The notes: a model not told the origin generated them from the sequence alone. A stretch of 64,000 bases of DNA from CAWGMT01 sp963823675 (GCA_963823675.1 CAWGMT010000016.1:496001-560000); one strand, 5' to 3'. Shown: positions 52,442 through 61,534, counted from the first letter of the stretch. Numbers and translations: made by a program.

Positions 52442-54295
52442 ATGAGAGCAAACGCTTGTGATCGCAGTCAGCGGGCAAGATTCGTTAGCCGACTGAGGCG
52501 GTATGCTTCCGTCGGCTTCGCCACTGTGCTGATGCTTGTGGGCTGTGCCGGAACCGCGCCAGCGGATGACGAGACCTACCTGATGACACCTTCCGGCTTT
52601 GCCCAGCCTGGCTTACCCAAGATAGCTTCGGGAGCAAACACAGCCCGGCTCCGGATCATCATCCGCAATCGGACTACGGGCCTGCCGACAGCTTGCCGGA
52701 TCAACGTCATCGGGCCTGACGGCAATTTCTACCAGCCTGCGCCAAACCGCCTCTCCCCCTACAGCCTGATCGGTCAATGGCCCAAGACAGGTAAGGGAAA
52801 CCGCGAAGGCAAGTCGCCGATCCGTTACTTGGGACGGTTTTTCTACGCGACCGGGGAAATCGAAGTTACGGTTCCCTGCGGGCTGGTGCGAATCGAGGCC
52901 TGGAAGGGGTTTGAATATCAGCCGGTTATAAAACAGGTCAACGTGGCCGCCGATCATCAACCCGACCCGGTCAGGATCACGCTCGACCACACGGTACCGA
53001 TGGATTCGATGGAATACTACTCAGGAGACCCGCACCTTCATTTTGCCCGCAAGACGGAGGCCGATGACCAGCTCATCTTCGACCTGCTGGAAGCTGAGGA
53101 CATTCACTTCGGCTCGGTGCTAGCCTACAACGAGCCTCCAGGCACCTACAACGGCCTGATGGAGACAATGGCTGCGCCTCAGCTCCATGGTCTGGGAAAA
53201 GCCTCAGTCCGTCACCGCGGCACGGTTTGGATCGCATCCGGCCAGGAATACCGCAGCACCACTTACGGCCATCTCAACCTTTACTGGCGCGACGACCTCG
53301 TGCAGAACGGGCAGAAGGCCAACGCCAACGACTGGCCGCTCTATGGGCAATTGGGCCGCGAAACCCGGTGCCAGGGAGGCTACGCCGTGTATGCTCACGG
53401 GGGCTACTCTCAGGCGATTTATTCGGACTTTGTCCAGAAGAACATCGACGCCGTCGAGCTTCTCCAATTCGGAGTCTACCGGGGAATCGGACTCGCCGGC
53501 TGGTATCAGATCCTCAATATCGGCTACCGCTTCCCTTGTACTGGAGCGAGCGACTATCCGGCTTGCCGCAAGCTTGGCGACTGCCAGACGTACGTTTACA
53601 GCAAGGAGCAACCCGATTTTACCGCCTGGCTCAAAAGTGCGGCCGAGGGCCGAAGCTTCGTCACCACCGGGCCGCTGCTCTTGCTGGAAGTGGATGGGAA
53701 AGGTCCCGGCAACATCATCCACATGACGGGGTCAGGGCCGCGGCGGGTTCGGGCGCGCGTGAGGACGATTTGCGAAGTCGCGCCCATCCAGAACATACAG
53801 CTCATCGTCAACGGCACCGTTGTTCATGAAAAGAACCTGTTGCCCGGCGAAGGCCAGGGGAGATGGATCGAGCTCGAACATCTGCTTGAGTTGACCCGAT
53901 CCTCCTGGATTGCAGCGCGGGCCTTGGGCCGATCTCCCTCTGGCGCGCCCGACGCCGAGGCTCATACCAATCCGGTGTATGTGGATCTGGATGGCAAGGC
54001 ACCCTACGATCGTGCCTCGCTCGATAGCTTGCTTGCCCGTGTCGATCAACAAATGGCCGTGCACCGCAAGCGAAGCTTCGCGGAGCAGGCAAGAGTGCTC
54101 GACGACTTCCAGAAATCGCGCGATATCCTGCTTCGAATCCGCCAGGCCGCGGGGCTGCCCGCCGGGGGCATTCCCGCCGGGTGGATCAACGACGAAACCT
54201 CGGCAGCCATCGACCCCGGCCGCGCGCTCACTCCGACTCGGAGCTGGCACGGTTTCTTCAACCCCAGCCGGCCAGGTCTCCTGATGAAGCTTTGA
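52442..54295 (+). CDS. CehA/McbA-type PHP metallohydrolase, probably the N-terminal half of a larger protein
   Basis: The protein has a signal peptide that may be lipidated (YASVGFATVLMLVGCAGTAPA, Cys at about 35). A beta-rich region follows, and then a PHP/CehA-type metal site: GDPHLHF (about 195-201), the long stretch with NEPPGTYNG, a GQEYRSTTYGHLNL block, VYAHGGYS (His), and GASDYPACR. CehA-type enzymes are phosphoesterase-like metallohydrolases. The C-terminal helices (SLLARVDQQMAVHRKRSFAEQARVLDDFQ) lead to a point near 54220. There the frame changes in a CGCGCGC run, and the following frame continues into the dehydrogenase domain as HSDSELARFLQPQP. The last ~20 residues before the stop at 54295 may therefore be spurious. 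Confidence 0.8.
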   Translation: MRANACDRSQRARFVSRLRRYASVGFATVLMLVGCAGTAPADDETYLMTPSGFAQPGLPKIASGANTARLRIIIRNRTTGLPTACRINVIGPDGNFYQPAPNRLSPYSLIGQWPKTGKGNREGKSPIRYLGRFFYATGEIEVTVPCGLVRIEAWKGFEYQPVIKQVNVAADHQPDPVRITLDHTVPMDSMEYYSGDPHLHFARKTEADDQLIFDLLEAEDIHFGSVLAYNEPPGTYNGLMETMAAPQLHGLGKASVRHRGTVWIASGQEYRSTTYGHLNLYWRDDLVQNGQKANANDWPLYGQLGRETRCQGGYAVYAHGGYSQAIYSDFVQKNIDAVELLQFGVYRGIGLAGWYQILNIGYRFPCTGASDYPACRKLGDCQTYVYSKEQPDFTAWLKSAAEGRSFVTTGPLLLLEVDGKGPGNIIHMTGSGPRRVRARVRTICEVAPIQNIQLIVNGTVVHEKNLLPGEGQGRWIELEHLLELTRSSWIAARALGRSPSGAPDAEAHTNPVYVDLDGKAPYDRASLDSLLARVDQQMAVHRKRSFAEQARVLDDFQKSRDILLRIRQAAGLPAGGIPAGWINDETSAAIDPGRALTPTRSWHGFFNPSRPGLLMKL

Positions 54296-57252
54296 CGACA
54301 TTTGAGACCGTAGATGGATTTCGCATCGAGCCGGTTGCCTCCGAACCCATGGTCCAGAGTCCGGTTGCCGCTGCGTTCGATGCCGACGGGAATCTTTACG
54401 TGGCCGAAATGCGCGACTATCCCTACAAGCCCAAGCCGGGGCGCACACCGTTGGGCACGGTCCGGCTCCTGCGCGACCTCGATGGCGACGGCTGCTTCGA
54501 CCAGAGCCATATCTTCGCCGACGGATTGCTCTGGGCTGCCGGTATCGCTCCCTGGAAAGGCGGCGTGTTCATCACCGCCCCGCCCGATATCTGGTACCTG
54601 AAAGATACCGATGGAGATGGCAAGGCCGACGTGCGCAAGAAGGTTTATACCGGCTTCGGCACTCAGAACCAGCAGGCGATGGTCAACAACCTGAACTGGG
54701 GGTTGGACCACATGATCTATGGCGCAGCCGCCGGCAACGGTGGAATCATCCGCCCGGCGGAGAAGCCCCGGTCCGAGGGGATCTCCGTGGATCACTGCGA
54801 CTTTCGATTCGACCCGGTGGCCGGCTCATTCGAGCCGATCAGCGGTAATGATCAGTTCGGCAATACATTTGACGACTGGGGCAACCGGTTCACGTGCGAC
54901 GAGTCCCACCCGTTGTCGCAGCCGGTCTTACCTCGCCGTGAGCTGGCGCGAAATCCATTTCTGATTGTGCCCTCCACGGTTGAGGACATTGCTGGAGGAG
55001 CCGTGCCGATCTTCCGCATCAGTCCGATTGAGCGCTGGCGCCAGATCCGCTCGAGCCGACGGATTGCCCACGGCGCGCGTTCCGCCCTGGCAGCCGGAGC
55101 CAGCCATCATGTCGTTGACGCCGGTGCCGGCGTCACGATCTACCGCGGCAGCGCCTATCCAGCAGAGTTTTATGGCAACGTCTTTATCGCAGATGCCCAG
55201 AACAATTTGGTCCATCGCCGCGTTCTGGTGCCCGACGGTCCGACATTTCAGGCAGTCCGCGGCCCACGCGAACAATCGACAGAGTTCGTTCGATCCTCGG
55301 ACAACTGGTTCCGGCCGGTCAATTTTGTCAACGCACCCGACGGTACCCTCTACGTCCTGGACATGAGCCGCGCGATCATCGAGGCCATTCACATCCCGCT
55401 CGACGTGCTCAAGCACATCGACTTGCGACGCGGGCGCGGGCAAGGCCGCATCTATCGCATTGCCCCGCCCGGTTTCCGATATACCGCCCCGGCCCGACTT
55501 GGCCAGGCCAGCACCGCAGAACTTGTTGCCGCCCTGTGCCGCATCGACGGCTGGTATCGCGACACCGCGCACCGCTTGATTTACGAGCGGCAAGATCCAG
55601 CGGCGATCGGGCCGTTGCGAAGGCTGCTCAGCACGGCCAACTCCCCCCTGGCGCAGACGAGAGTGGGAGCCCTTTGGTCGCTCGAAGGATTGAAAGCACT
55701 TCGCGATGACGACATTGGAAAAGCGATCGGTGACTCCGTGCCCCAGGTTCGTGCCCACGCAGCTCAACTCGCAGTGCGCAGGCTAAATCGGTCGCCGGGG
55801 CTTGTCACGCAGATCGCGGCCCTTTCGCGCGACCCGGACCCGGGAGTACGGTTCTGGACAGCCCTGGCGCTGGGGAATAGCCACGACCCTAGCGTGGTGC
55901 CGGCCCTCGAGCAGATTGCCCGCACCGACGGAGCAGATCGCTGGATTCGCACCGCAGTGCTCAGCTCGTGTGCAGAGACGGCTGCCGACCTCTTGTGCGA
56001 GCTCTGGAAAGGTGCGCATCCTCCCGAGGCCGGTGCCACAGCAGGGCGGGCTGAAATCTTCACACAACTCGCCCAGATCGTCGGTGCTCATAACCAACCC
56101 GCTGAGATCAGTCGTGTCCTCGACCAGTTCGCAACGGGCAAAAGTGATGAAGCACGCCGAGGACTGCGTGACCGGTTGATCCTGGAAATAGCGCGCGGCC
56201 TCCGGCGATCGGGCGGTACGCTTGCTGCGGGATCCAGCGCATCGACGCCAAGTGGCTACCTGGTTGGTGACCTGATCAGCCGGGTCAAGACAACAGCGCT
56301 CGACGAGCACGCAGCCGAGGCTGAACGAGTACAGGCGATCGAATCGTTGAGTGTTCTGAACCCGGCGGGATCTCTTGCGGCGGTTACGGGCCTGCTCGAG
56401 CCGCGCCAGCCGCTTGCCGTGCAAATCGCCGCGGTACGCACCTTGTCCGACGGTCACTCGGCCGACGTTGCCACGCTCTTGCTGGATCGCTTGGGCCGGT
56501 TCGAGCCGGCGGTCCGCGCTGCTGCGGTCCACACGCTTCTTACCCGCGCGAGCTGGACCAAGGCCCTGCTCCTGGCCGCCAGCCGCAAGAGCGTGCCGGC
56601 CGGGATCAATGCGGCGCTCATCGATCCAGCCGATCGCGGTCCCCTCTTGAAGCACCGCGACCCTGACATTGCGCGGTTGGCTCAATCGCTCTTCGGACAG
56701 CCGATACCGGGCGGCCGCTCTCGGCTCGTTGCCGATTACGCACCTGTGCTCAGACTGAAAGGAAACCCCGCGCGAGGAGCCGGGATCTTCGAACGCGAGT
56801 GCAAAAGCTGCCATAAAATCAGCGACCGCGGCAGCGCACTCGGCCCCGATCTCACCGCCTCTCCGTCGGGCGATTCCGCCGCTCTGCTGGCGAATATTCT
56901 CGACCCGAACGCAAGCGTTCAGCCCTCCTATGTTCAATATGTCATCTTGGACCAAAGTGGGCGTACTTATTCGGGCATCGTCAGTGCTGAGACAGCCACC
57001 AGCCTCACCCTCCGCCGCGGCGAGGGTGCCCAGGAGATGATCCTCCGGTCGCAGATTGCCGAGATGAGTAGCACGGGACTATCGCTGATGCCTGAAGGGT
57101 TCGAGAAGACAATTTCCAAGCCGGACATGGCTGACCTGCTTGCATTTCTGCGGGCCGAACATCGCGGCGGTGACGGCGCGGACAGCGACAATGACCGATC
57201 GCGACCGCTCGATATCGGCACCTTGCCAGGACTGATCGAGCCGGATGGGTGA
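54181..57252 (+). CDS. PVC-type membrane-bound dehydrogenase with HEAT repeats and cytochrome c
   Basis: The sequence reads as three parts. First is a soluble-dehydrogenase/NHL-like propeller (DGFRIEPVASEPMVQSPVAAAFDADG then EMRDYPYKPKPG, GTVRLLRDLDGDGCFD, ending ISRAIIEAIH-type). Next come HEAT-like repeats (about 440-800), and last a C-terminal class I cytochrome c with haem motif C-K-S-C-H-K (about 874-879), GSALGPDLTA and Met ligand candidates. Such large c-type haem dehydrogenases are characteristic of Planctomycetes and Verrucomicrobia and act on sugars or alcohols outside the cytoplasm. The first ~15 codons of the frame are out of phase and no signal peptide is present, supporting fusion with the CehA gene. 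Confidence 0.85.
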   Translation: MDQRRNLGSHRPRPRAHSDSELARFLQPQPARSPDEALTTFETVDGFRIEPVASEPMVQSPVAAAFDADGNLYVAEMRDYPYKPKPGRTPLGTVRLLRDLDGDGCFDQSHIFADGLLWAAGIAPWKGGVFITAPPDIWYLKDTDGDGKADVRKKVYTGFGTQNQQAMVNNLNWGLDHMIYGAAAGNGGIIRPAEKPRSEGISVDHCDFRFDPVAGSFEPISGNDQFGNTFDDWGNRFTCDESHPLSQPVLPRRELARNPFLIVPSTVEDIAGGAVPIFRISPIERWRQIRSSRRIAHGARSALAAGASHHVVDAGAGVTIYRGSAYPAEFYGNVFIADAQNNLVHRRVLVPDGPTFQAVRGPREQSTEFVRSSDNWFRPVNFVNAPDGTLYVLDMSRAIIEAIHIPLDVLKHIDLRRGRGQGRIYRIAPPGFRYTAPARLGQASTAELVAALCRIDGWYRDTAHRLIYERQDPAAIGPLRRLLSTANSPLAQTRVGALWSLEGLKALRDDDIGKAIGDSVPQVRAHAAQLAVRRLNRSPGLVTQIAALSRDPDPGVRFWTALALGNSHDPSVVPALEQIARTDGADRWIRTAVLSSCAETAADLLCELWKGAHPPEAGATAGRAEIFTQLAQIVGAHNQPAEISRVLDQFATGKSDEARRGLRDRLILEIARGLRRSGGTLAAGSSASTPSGYLVGDLISRVKTTALDEHAAEAERVQAIESLSVLNPAGSLAAVTGLLEPRQPLAVQIAAVRTLSDGHSADVATLLLDRLGRFEPAVRAAAVHTLLTRASWTKALLLAASRKSVPAGINAALIDPADRGPLLKHRDPDIARLAQSLFGQPIPGGRSRLVADYAPVLRLKGNPARGAGIFERECKSCHKISDRGSALGPDLTASPSGDSAALLANILDPNASVQPSYVQYVILDQSGRTYSGIVSAETATSLTLRRGEGAQEMILRSQIAEMSSTGLSLMPEGFEKTISKPDMADLLAFLRAEHRGGDGADSDNDRSRPLDIGTLPGLIEPDG

Positions 57253-57362
57253 AAGCGAGGAAACGAATGGGACACTGCCGGAAATGGAAGTGCTTCTGAG
57301 CACGATTCGCAGAATCGCATCTCAAGCTCGAGATCCCCGCCGAGGCTGGGCTCAACAGAGCA

Positions 57363-57806
57363 TCAGTGCGTGCGCTTATGCCCAGGCGCAGTGAAAACAC
57401 GCTCGAGAATCCGGCTCGCCTGGTCGAGTTGGGCTAACTCAGCACGGTTGAGCGCTGCAAGCCATTCCGCTAGCAGGTTGATCCGGGCAGCGCGGCCTTG
57501 CTTGAGAACTCGCTCCCCTTTCGGCGTCGTTTTGATCCGGGTGACTCTGCGATCGGCGGCATCCACCTGGCGCTGAACTAGCCCGTCGGCCTCCAGTTCC
57601 TTGACCGTGCGCGTCATGCTAGGCGGCCGAACTTGCTCGGCGGCGGCAAGTTCCCTGAGAGAGAGCGGCCCGCCGAATACGACTACAGAGAGTGCTGATA
57701 GCTTGGCGGCCGAAAGCCCCGTCACTTCGTCGACGCGACGTACCCTGCGCAGCAGGTGGATCGCAGCTGAATGGAGCCGGTCGGCAATCGCAAATTCCTC
57801 AGTCAT
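57363..57806 (-). CDS. MarR-family transcriptional regulator
   Basis: The 147-residue protein has the winged-helix fold of MarR proteins. The DNA-binding part lies at about 50-110: LSLRELAAAEQVRPPSMTRTVKELEADGLVQRQV followed by the wing AADRRVTRIKTTPKGERVL. Helices at both ends form the dimer interface. The start at 57806 has AGAGGG nine bases upstream; 57842 would overlap the operator region. A perfect 17-base palindrome lies 42 bases upstream of its start, so it probably represses itself and the divergent ankyrin gene. The ligand is unknown. Confidence 0.9.
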   Translation of the reverse strand: MTEEFAIADRLHSAAIHLLRRVRRVDEVTGLSAAKLSALSVVVFGGPLSLRELAAAEQVRPPSMTRTVKELEADGLVQRQVDAADRRVTRIKTTPKGERVLKQGRAARINLLAEWLAALNRAELAQLDQASRILERVFTAPGHKRTH

Positions 57807-57847
57807 CTGGCATGTCCCTCTTGACCCATGAAACGGCTCCATTATAT

Positions 57848-57864
57848 TTAGTTAGGCTAACTAA
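57848..57864. promoter_or_regulatory. Palindromic MarR operator
   Basis: TTAGTTAGGCTAACTAA is an 8-base perfect inverted repeat around a single G. It matches the pattern of known MarR-family operators (TTAG..N..CTAA with close spacing) and sits in an AT-rich patch between marR (ATG at 57806) and the ankyrin gene (57917). It could control both. Confidence 0.75.
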
Positions 57865-57916
57865 TTAAATACTGCGTCAATCCATTCCTGATCTCTGGTG
57901 AGAGGGAGACTGATCT

Positions 57917-58588
57917 ATGGAGAGCACACGCGAGAAGGCGTTCGCAGCGGTCCGCGCCGGTGATGCAAAGGTCCTTGCCGAGTTACTGGTATCTGACTCA
58001 TTATTAGCCAACGCGCGTGATGACAGCGGACTTTCGCTGTTGCTTCAAGCTTGTTATTTCAAGAATCGGGAACTAGTGGATCTGATCCAGGCTGCCAAGT
58101 CCTGTCTCGATATCTTCGAAACCGCGGCGCTGCCTAGCGCGATAGAGCAGGGTCTCCAACTGCTTGGAGCTGATCCCAGCTTGACAACCGCTTGGTCGTG
58201 CGACGGATTCACACCGCTGCATCTCGCGTCGTATTTTGGAAATGACGCAATGGTGAACCTGCTCTTGAGGCACGGAGCCGACCCCAATGCGGTATCCCGC
58301 AATCGCATGGTACTCAGACCCATGCACAGCGCCGCGGCTAGTCGGTCCGTTGGTATTGTCGAGACGTTGCTCGCGCACGGAGCCGAAGTCAACGCGACAC
58401 AGCACGGGGGCTGGACCCCGCTCCATGCCGCTGTTGCGAGCGGCGATGGCCCGCTGGTCAAGCTGCTTCTTGCGCACGGCGCAGACCCAAACCTTGGCAA
58501 TGACGACGGCAAGAGCGCGCTCGATCTGGCTCTTGAGCGAGGTCACTCGGAAATTACACTCCTCCTGCGATATCATACAGATAATTAG
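57917..58588 (+). CDS. Ankyrin-repeat protein
   Basis: This 223-residue protein has five or six ankyrin repeats, clearest at DGFTPLHLASYFGNDAMVNLLLRHGADPN (about 96), LRPMHSAAASRSVGIVETLLAHGAEVN and GWTPLHAAVASGDGPLVKLLLAHGADPN (about 160-190). No signal peptide or catalytic domain is seen, so it is probably a cytoplasmic protein-binding scaffold. GAGGGAG about eight bases before the ATG supports the start. It is divergent from marR and shares the palindromic operator, which points to regulation by MarR. Confidence 0.88.
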   Translation: MESTREKAFAAVRAGDAKVLAELLVSDSLLANARDDSGLSLLLQACYFKNRELVDLIQAAKSCLDIFETAALPSAIEQGLQLLGADPSLTTAWSCDGFTPLHLASYFGNDAMVNLLLRHGADPNAVSRNRMVLRPMHSAAASRSVGIVETLLAHGAEVNATQHGGWTPLHAAVASGDGPLVKLLLAHGADPNLGNDDGKSALDLALERGHSEITLLLRYHTDN

Positions 58589-58653
58589 CCATCGGAGCGT
58601 GGTACAATAGCTAATCGCTCGACAGAAATCCATGATCAATCAGAGACACGACC

Positions 58654-59067
58654 ATGGGATTGCGAGACGCTCGGGTTGACGCCTACATCGCGAAATCTGC
58701 GGATTTCGCCCGGCCGATCCTCACTCACCTTCGAGACATCGTGCACGCAGCTTGTCCGGAAGTCGAAGAAACGATGAAGTGGAGCTTTCCCAACTTCATG
58801 TACAAGGGCATGTTGTGCAGCATGGCCTCGTTCAAGGAGCACTGTTCCTTCGGCTTCTGGAAAGGCTCGCTCATCCTCAAAAACGGCGGTGGCGAACCTG
58901 AGGAGGGAATGGGACATTTCGGGCGGATCACCGAGCTTTCGGACCTGCCGTCCCGGAAAATCCTGACCGGCTATATCAAAAAGGCCATGAAGCTCAACGA
59001 GGACGGGGTCAAAAAAGCCAGCCCCACCCAGGTCGAAGACACCCAGGGAAATCGTTGTACCCGATGA
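58654..59067 (+). CDS. DUF1801/YdeI-type protein, N-terminal piece (frameshifted)
   Basis: This frame gives a DUF1801 domain: VDAYIAKSADFARPILTHLRDIVHAACPEVEETMKWSFPNFMYKG..., with the characteristic KGMLCSMASFKEHCSFGFWKGS. The frame is lost near 59040 at VEDTQGN; the 3' part continues in another frame (59042-59260). The family is small and cytosolic, related to the YdeI/OmpD-associated and YdhG groups whose role is unclear. It precedes the phasin-like gene. Confidence 0.75.
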   Translation: MGLRDARVDAYIAKSADFARPILTHLRDIVHAACPEVEETMKWSFPNFMYKGMLCSMASFKEHCSFGFWKGSLILKNGGGEPEEGMGHFGRITELSDLPSRKILTGYIKKAMKLNEDGVKKASPTQVEDTQGNRCTR

Positions 59068-59260
59068 TCTGGCAGCGGTCCTGAAGCAAAATGCAGCGGC
59101 CCGTGCCACTTTCGAGAAATTCAGTCCCAGCCACAAGCGCGAGTACGTCGAATGGATCACCGAGGCCAAGACCGAAGCCACCCGCACGAAGCGGCTGCAA
59201 ACGGCGATCGAATGGATGGCCGAAGGCAAGGCGCGGAACTGGAAATATATGAACTGCTAA
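59042..59260 (+). pseudogene. DUF1801/YdeI-type protein, C-terminal piece
   Basis: Seventy or so codons read TPREIVVPDDLAAVLKQNAAARATFEKF, then SPSHKREYVEWITEAKTEAT, then RLQTAIEWMAEGKARNWKYMNC and a TAA at 59260. This is the usual YdeI-type ending that should follow the DUF1801 domain. It has no start of its own; the one-base shift near 59040 separates it from the N-terminal piece. Confidence 0.7.
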
Positions 59261-59275
59261 ACCAGGGAGACCGAC

Positions 59276-59596
59276 ATGATTGATTTGATCAAGAAGGCAC
59301 TCTACACCGGCGTCGGCTTCGCCGTGCTCACGAAGGAGAAAGCCGAGGAACTCGTCAAAGAACTGGCTCAACAGGCCCAGTTTTCCGAACAAGAGGGCAA
59401 GGAGTTGCTTGACGGCGTCCTGAAGCAGTCGGAGCAGGCCCGCAGCGACTTTCAGGCCAAGCTCGAGGAAGGAGTCCTGGCAGTCGTCAAAAGGCTCAAC
59501 CTGGCGACCAAGGATGAAGTAGCCAGCCTCAAGGCCAAGGTTGAAGAGCTCTCAGCCAAGGTGGGCCAAGAACCGGCAAGCGGGCCAGGGGTGTAG
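59276..59596 (+). CDS. Phasin-like coiled-coil protein
   Basis: The 106-residue protein starts MIDLIKKALYTGVGFAVLTKEKAEELVKELAQQAQ, typical of PHA-granule-associated/phasin-like proteins. It is otherwise one long amphipathic helix and coiled coil with conserved EEGVLAVVKRLNLATKDEVASLKAKVEEL. AGGGAGA five bases before the ATG supports the start. A coating or stress role is inferred by family only; no PHA synthase is in the window. It lies 15 bases after the YdeI-type gene and is probably co-transcribed with it. Confidence 0.75.
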   Translation: MIDLIKKALYTGVGFAVLTKEKAEELVKELAQQAQFSEQEGKELLDGVLKQSEQARSDFQAKLEEGVLAVVKRLNLATKDEVASLKAKVEELSAKVGQEPASGPGV

Positions 59597-59635
59597 CCGA
59601 TCTTTACATGTCTGGACGTCGAGACTCCCCGCGAT

Positions 59636-59866
59636 TCAACCGACTGGCGGCAGCACGTCAGGCTCGACCTGATAGCCGTTGGCCAGAGCATTGGTCATGT
59701 TAAAGAGGCCGACGATCGCCATGATTTCGCCAATTGCTTCCTCATCGAAGCCCAGCTTGCGCAAGGCAGCAGTGTGTGAGTTGATACAGTACGGACAGCG
59801 TCCCAATCTGTTCGCTTGGCGATCGGGAATCGGATCAGGGTGTTCACCAGTATGCGCGTAAACCGG
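59636..59866 (-). pseudogene. Carboxymuconolactone-decarboxylase-like remnant
   Basis: On the minus strand a frame ending at TGA 59638-59636 reads LGRCPYCINSHTAALRKLGFDEEAIGEIMAIVGLFN, then MTNALANGY. This is the core of the CMD/AhpD-like family, with its CxxC (CPYC) and the His three residues after it. Above about 59866 the frame meets a TGA, so the N-terminal half is gone. A competing frame gives no family match. It follows the M28 gene's stop and looks like a decayed tail. Confidence 0.6.
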
Positions 59867-59869
59867 CCC

Positions 59870-61534
59870 TCAAGTTTGGGGCGTACAAGTTCTGGCCTGG
59901 GGAACCTTTGCATGTGCGTACTGCCAACTCGGCATGCGTACGATCAGCGGCTCAAAGGCCGGCAGCATGCTCCCCAGAAAGAGAACCACGAGAATCATCC
60001 CGGGCGCTGCAAAGTCGAGGCTGAGTGCTTCGAACATGTTACGAAGCAGGGGCGGAAAAAGCACCAGGACCGGGGTCGCACAACCAAGAGTCACGGTCCT
60101 CGAAACTGCGGTAACTTGCCGTGCTCCAATGGAAAATCCCAAGCTGAGCACACCGAATATACTCGGCCAGACAAACAAGTAACTGCCGCCGGGAAGCCAC
60201 AGCGCACTGATCAGCGTGAGTGCAACCCACCAGGATAGTGCACCCAAACTGAAAGCAAGTAACGATCGCGCTTCGGTAGTCCACCCCTTGACGGCCAAGG
60301 TCACGGTAGCGGTGAGGATCGCACAGCCGGTCAGAATCGGCACGTCGAACTTGAGCCAGGGGACCCTGATTCCGTAGAACACAATTCCCAGAACGTTCCA
60401 GAGAAAACCCAGACCAAACAGCAACCCTGATGCGAGCAGAGATACGCCCATTGCCACCAAAACCATGCTCGCACCTACGGCCACGTCGTCCAACCGTACG
60501 CGCTCTGTCCGCAGCCCAATGACGAGGACAGCCAGAAAGAAGAAGGCTGTGGTAACTGCCAGAGGCAGTGCCCAGCTCATGGGGTAAGACAGCACGAAAC
60601 GGCCCAGGATCGACGTGTATATGAGGTCCGCGTGCTTCGGAGCATCAAGGTCACGCTGTCCGAGCCGGCGGGCCATGGCCAGCACGTTCTCGCCTTGATG
60701 CTGGAGCGTACGCGGGTCGAGGTTTTCCGCTGTATCCTCGGGCGTGTGGTAATAGACCAGTCCCGCGCTAAATGCAAAGTTAAGTCCAGCCATGCCGGCC
60801 TGCTTGAAAACCGTCAAGTCAGTGCTGTTGGGGAACATATGGTAGACGTCCACACTGGCCGACGTTGCCAGGGGATGCAAAACCGCCTGCGAGTACTCGT
60901 GGATTAGCCAGCCGTTCTCGTCGCTCGTCTCAAACATCATCGATGGACCGGAATTGCCCCGAGCATCGACGTTGATCACGACCCCGACCTCCCTCGCCCA
61001 GGGATGTTCTTCGACAAAAACGAGCGCGCCGAGCAATCCATCCTCCTCCCCATCGTCAAATAGCACAATCACATCACGGTCCAGTGGCGGACCGGCTTTC
61101 AAGGCGCGGAGAGTTTCCAGCATCACGGCCACTCCCGAGGCATTGTCTCCCGCGCCGGGACCGGTGGCGACCGAGTCGTAATGGGCGCATAGCATGAGTG
61201 CTTTCTTACCAGGCGGTCCCTGCCCGGGGAGCCGTGCAAGGACATTGCGCACTTGCGAGTCGAGGTCTCTGGGGGTCTGGACTTGGGGCTCAAGCGCAAG
61301 CTGCGCCAACTCCTTGAGGAGGACCTTACGAACCCGTTCCGCTTCGGCAGATCCCGTAGGATGTGGTGCTCGGGCGATTTCCACCACGTGCCTTTGGGCG
61401 CGACCCGCGGAAAACATGCCGTCTGGGGCATCCACAGCCAGCGCGGCAGGTGGTCTCTGAGAGTCGATCGCAAGCCAGGAAATGCCGAGCACCCAGGCAA
61501 GCGCTATTCCAGCCCACCAACCACGATCATGCAC
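59870..61534 (-). CDS. M28-family metallopeptidase fused to multi-span membrane domain (intact paralogue)
   Basis: This 554-residue protein consists of one N-terminal membrane helix and an M28 peptidase domain with the metal-ligand blocks CAHYDSVATGPGAGDNASG, DDGEEDGLLGALVF and INVDARGNSG, ending near YYHTPEDT. About eight membrane helices follow. It is the full-length version of the broken protein at 49267-50971. A GTG start at 61534 has GAGG seven bases upstream. M28 peptidases cleave N-terminal amino acids using two zinc ions; the membrane half resembles the Fxna/endoplasmic aminopeptidase layout. Confidence 0.9.
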   Translation of the reverse strand: MHDRGWWAGIALAWVLGISWLAIDSQRPPAALAVDAPDGMFSAGRAQRHVVEIARAPHPTGSAEAERVRKVLLKELAQLALEPQVQTPRDLDSQVRNVLARLPGQGPPGKKALMLCAHYDSVATGPGAGDNASGVAVMLETLRALKAGPPLDRDVIVLFDDGEEDGLLGALVFVEEHPWAREVGVVINVDARGNSGPSMMFETSDENGWLIHEYSQAVLHPLATSASVDVYHMFPNSTDLTVFKQAGMAGLNFAFSAGLVYYHTPEDTAENLDPRTLQHQGENVLAMARRLGQRDLDAPKHADLIYTSILGRFVLSYPMSWALPLAVTTAFFFLAVLVIGLRTERVRLDDVAVGASMVLVAMGVSLLASGLLFGLGFLWNVLGIVFYGIRVPWLKFDVPILTGCAILTATVTLAVKGWTTEARSLLAFSLGALSWWVALTLISALWLPGGSYLFVWPSIFGVLSLGFSIGARQVTAVSRTVTLGCATPVLVLFPPLLRNMFEALSLDFAAPGMILVVLFLGSMLPAFEPLIVRMPSWQYAHAKVPQARTCTPQT

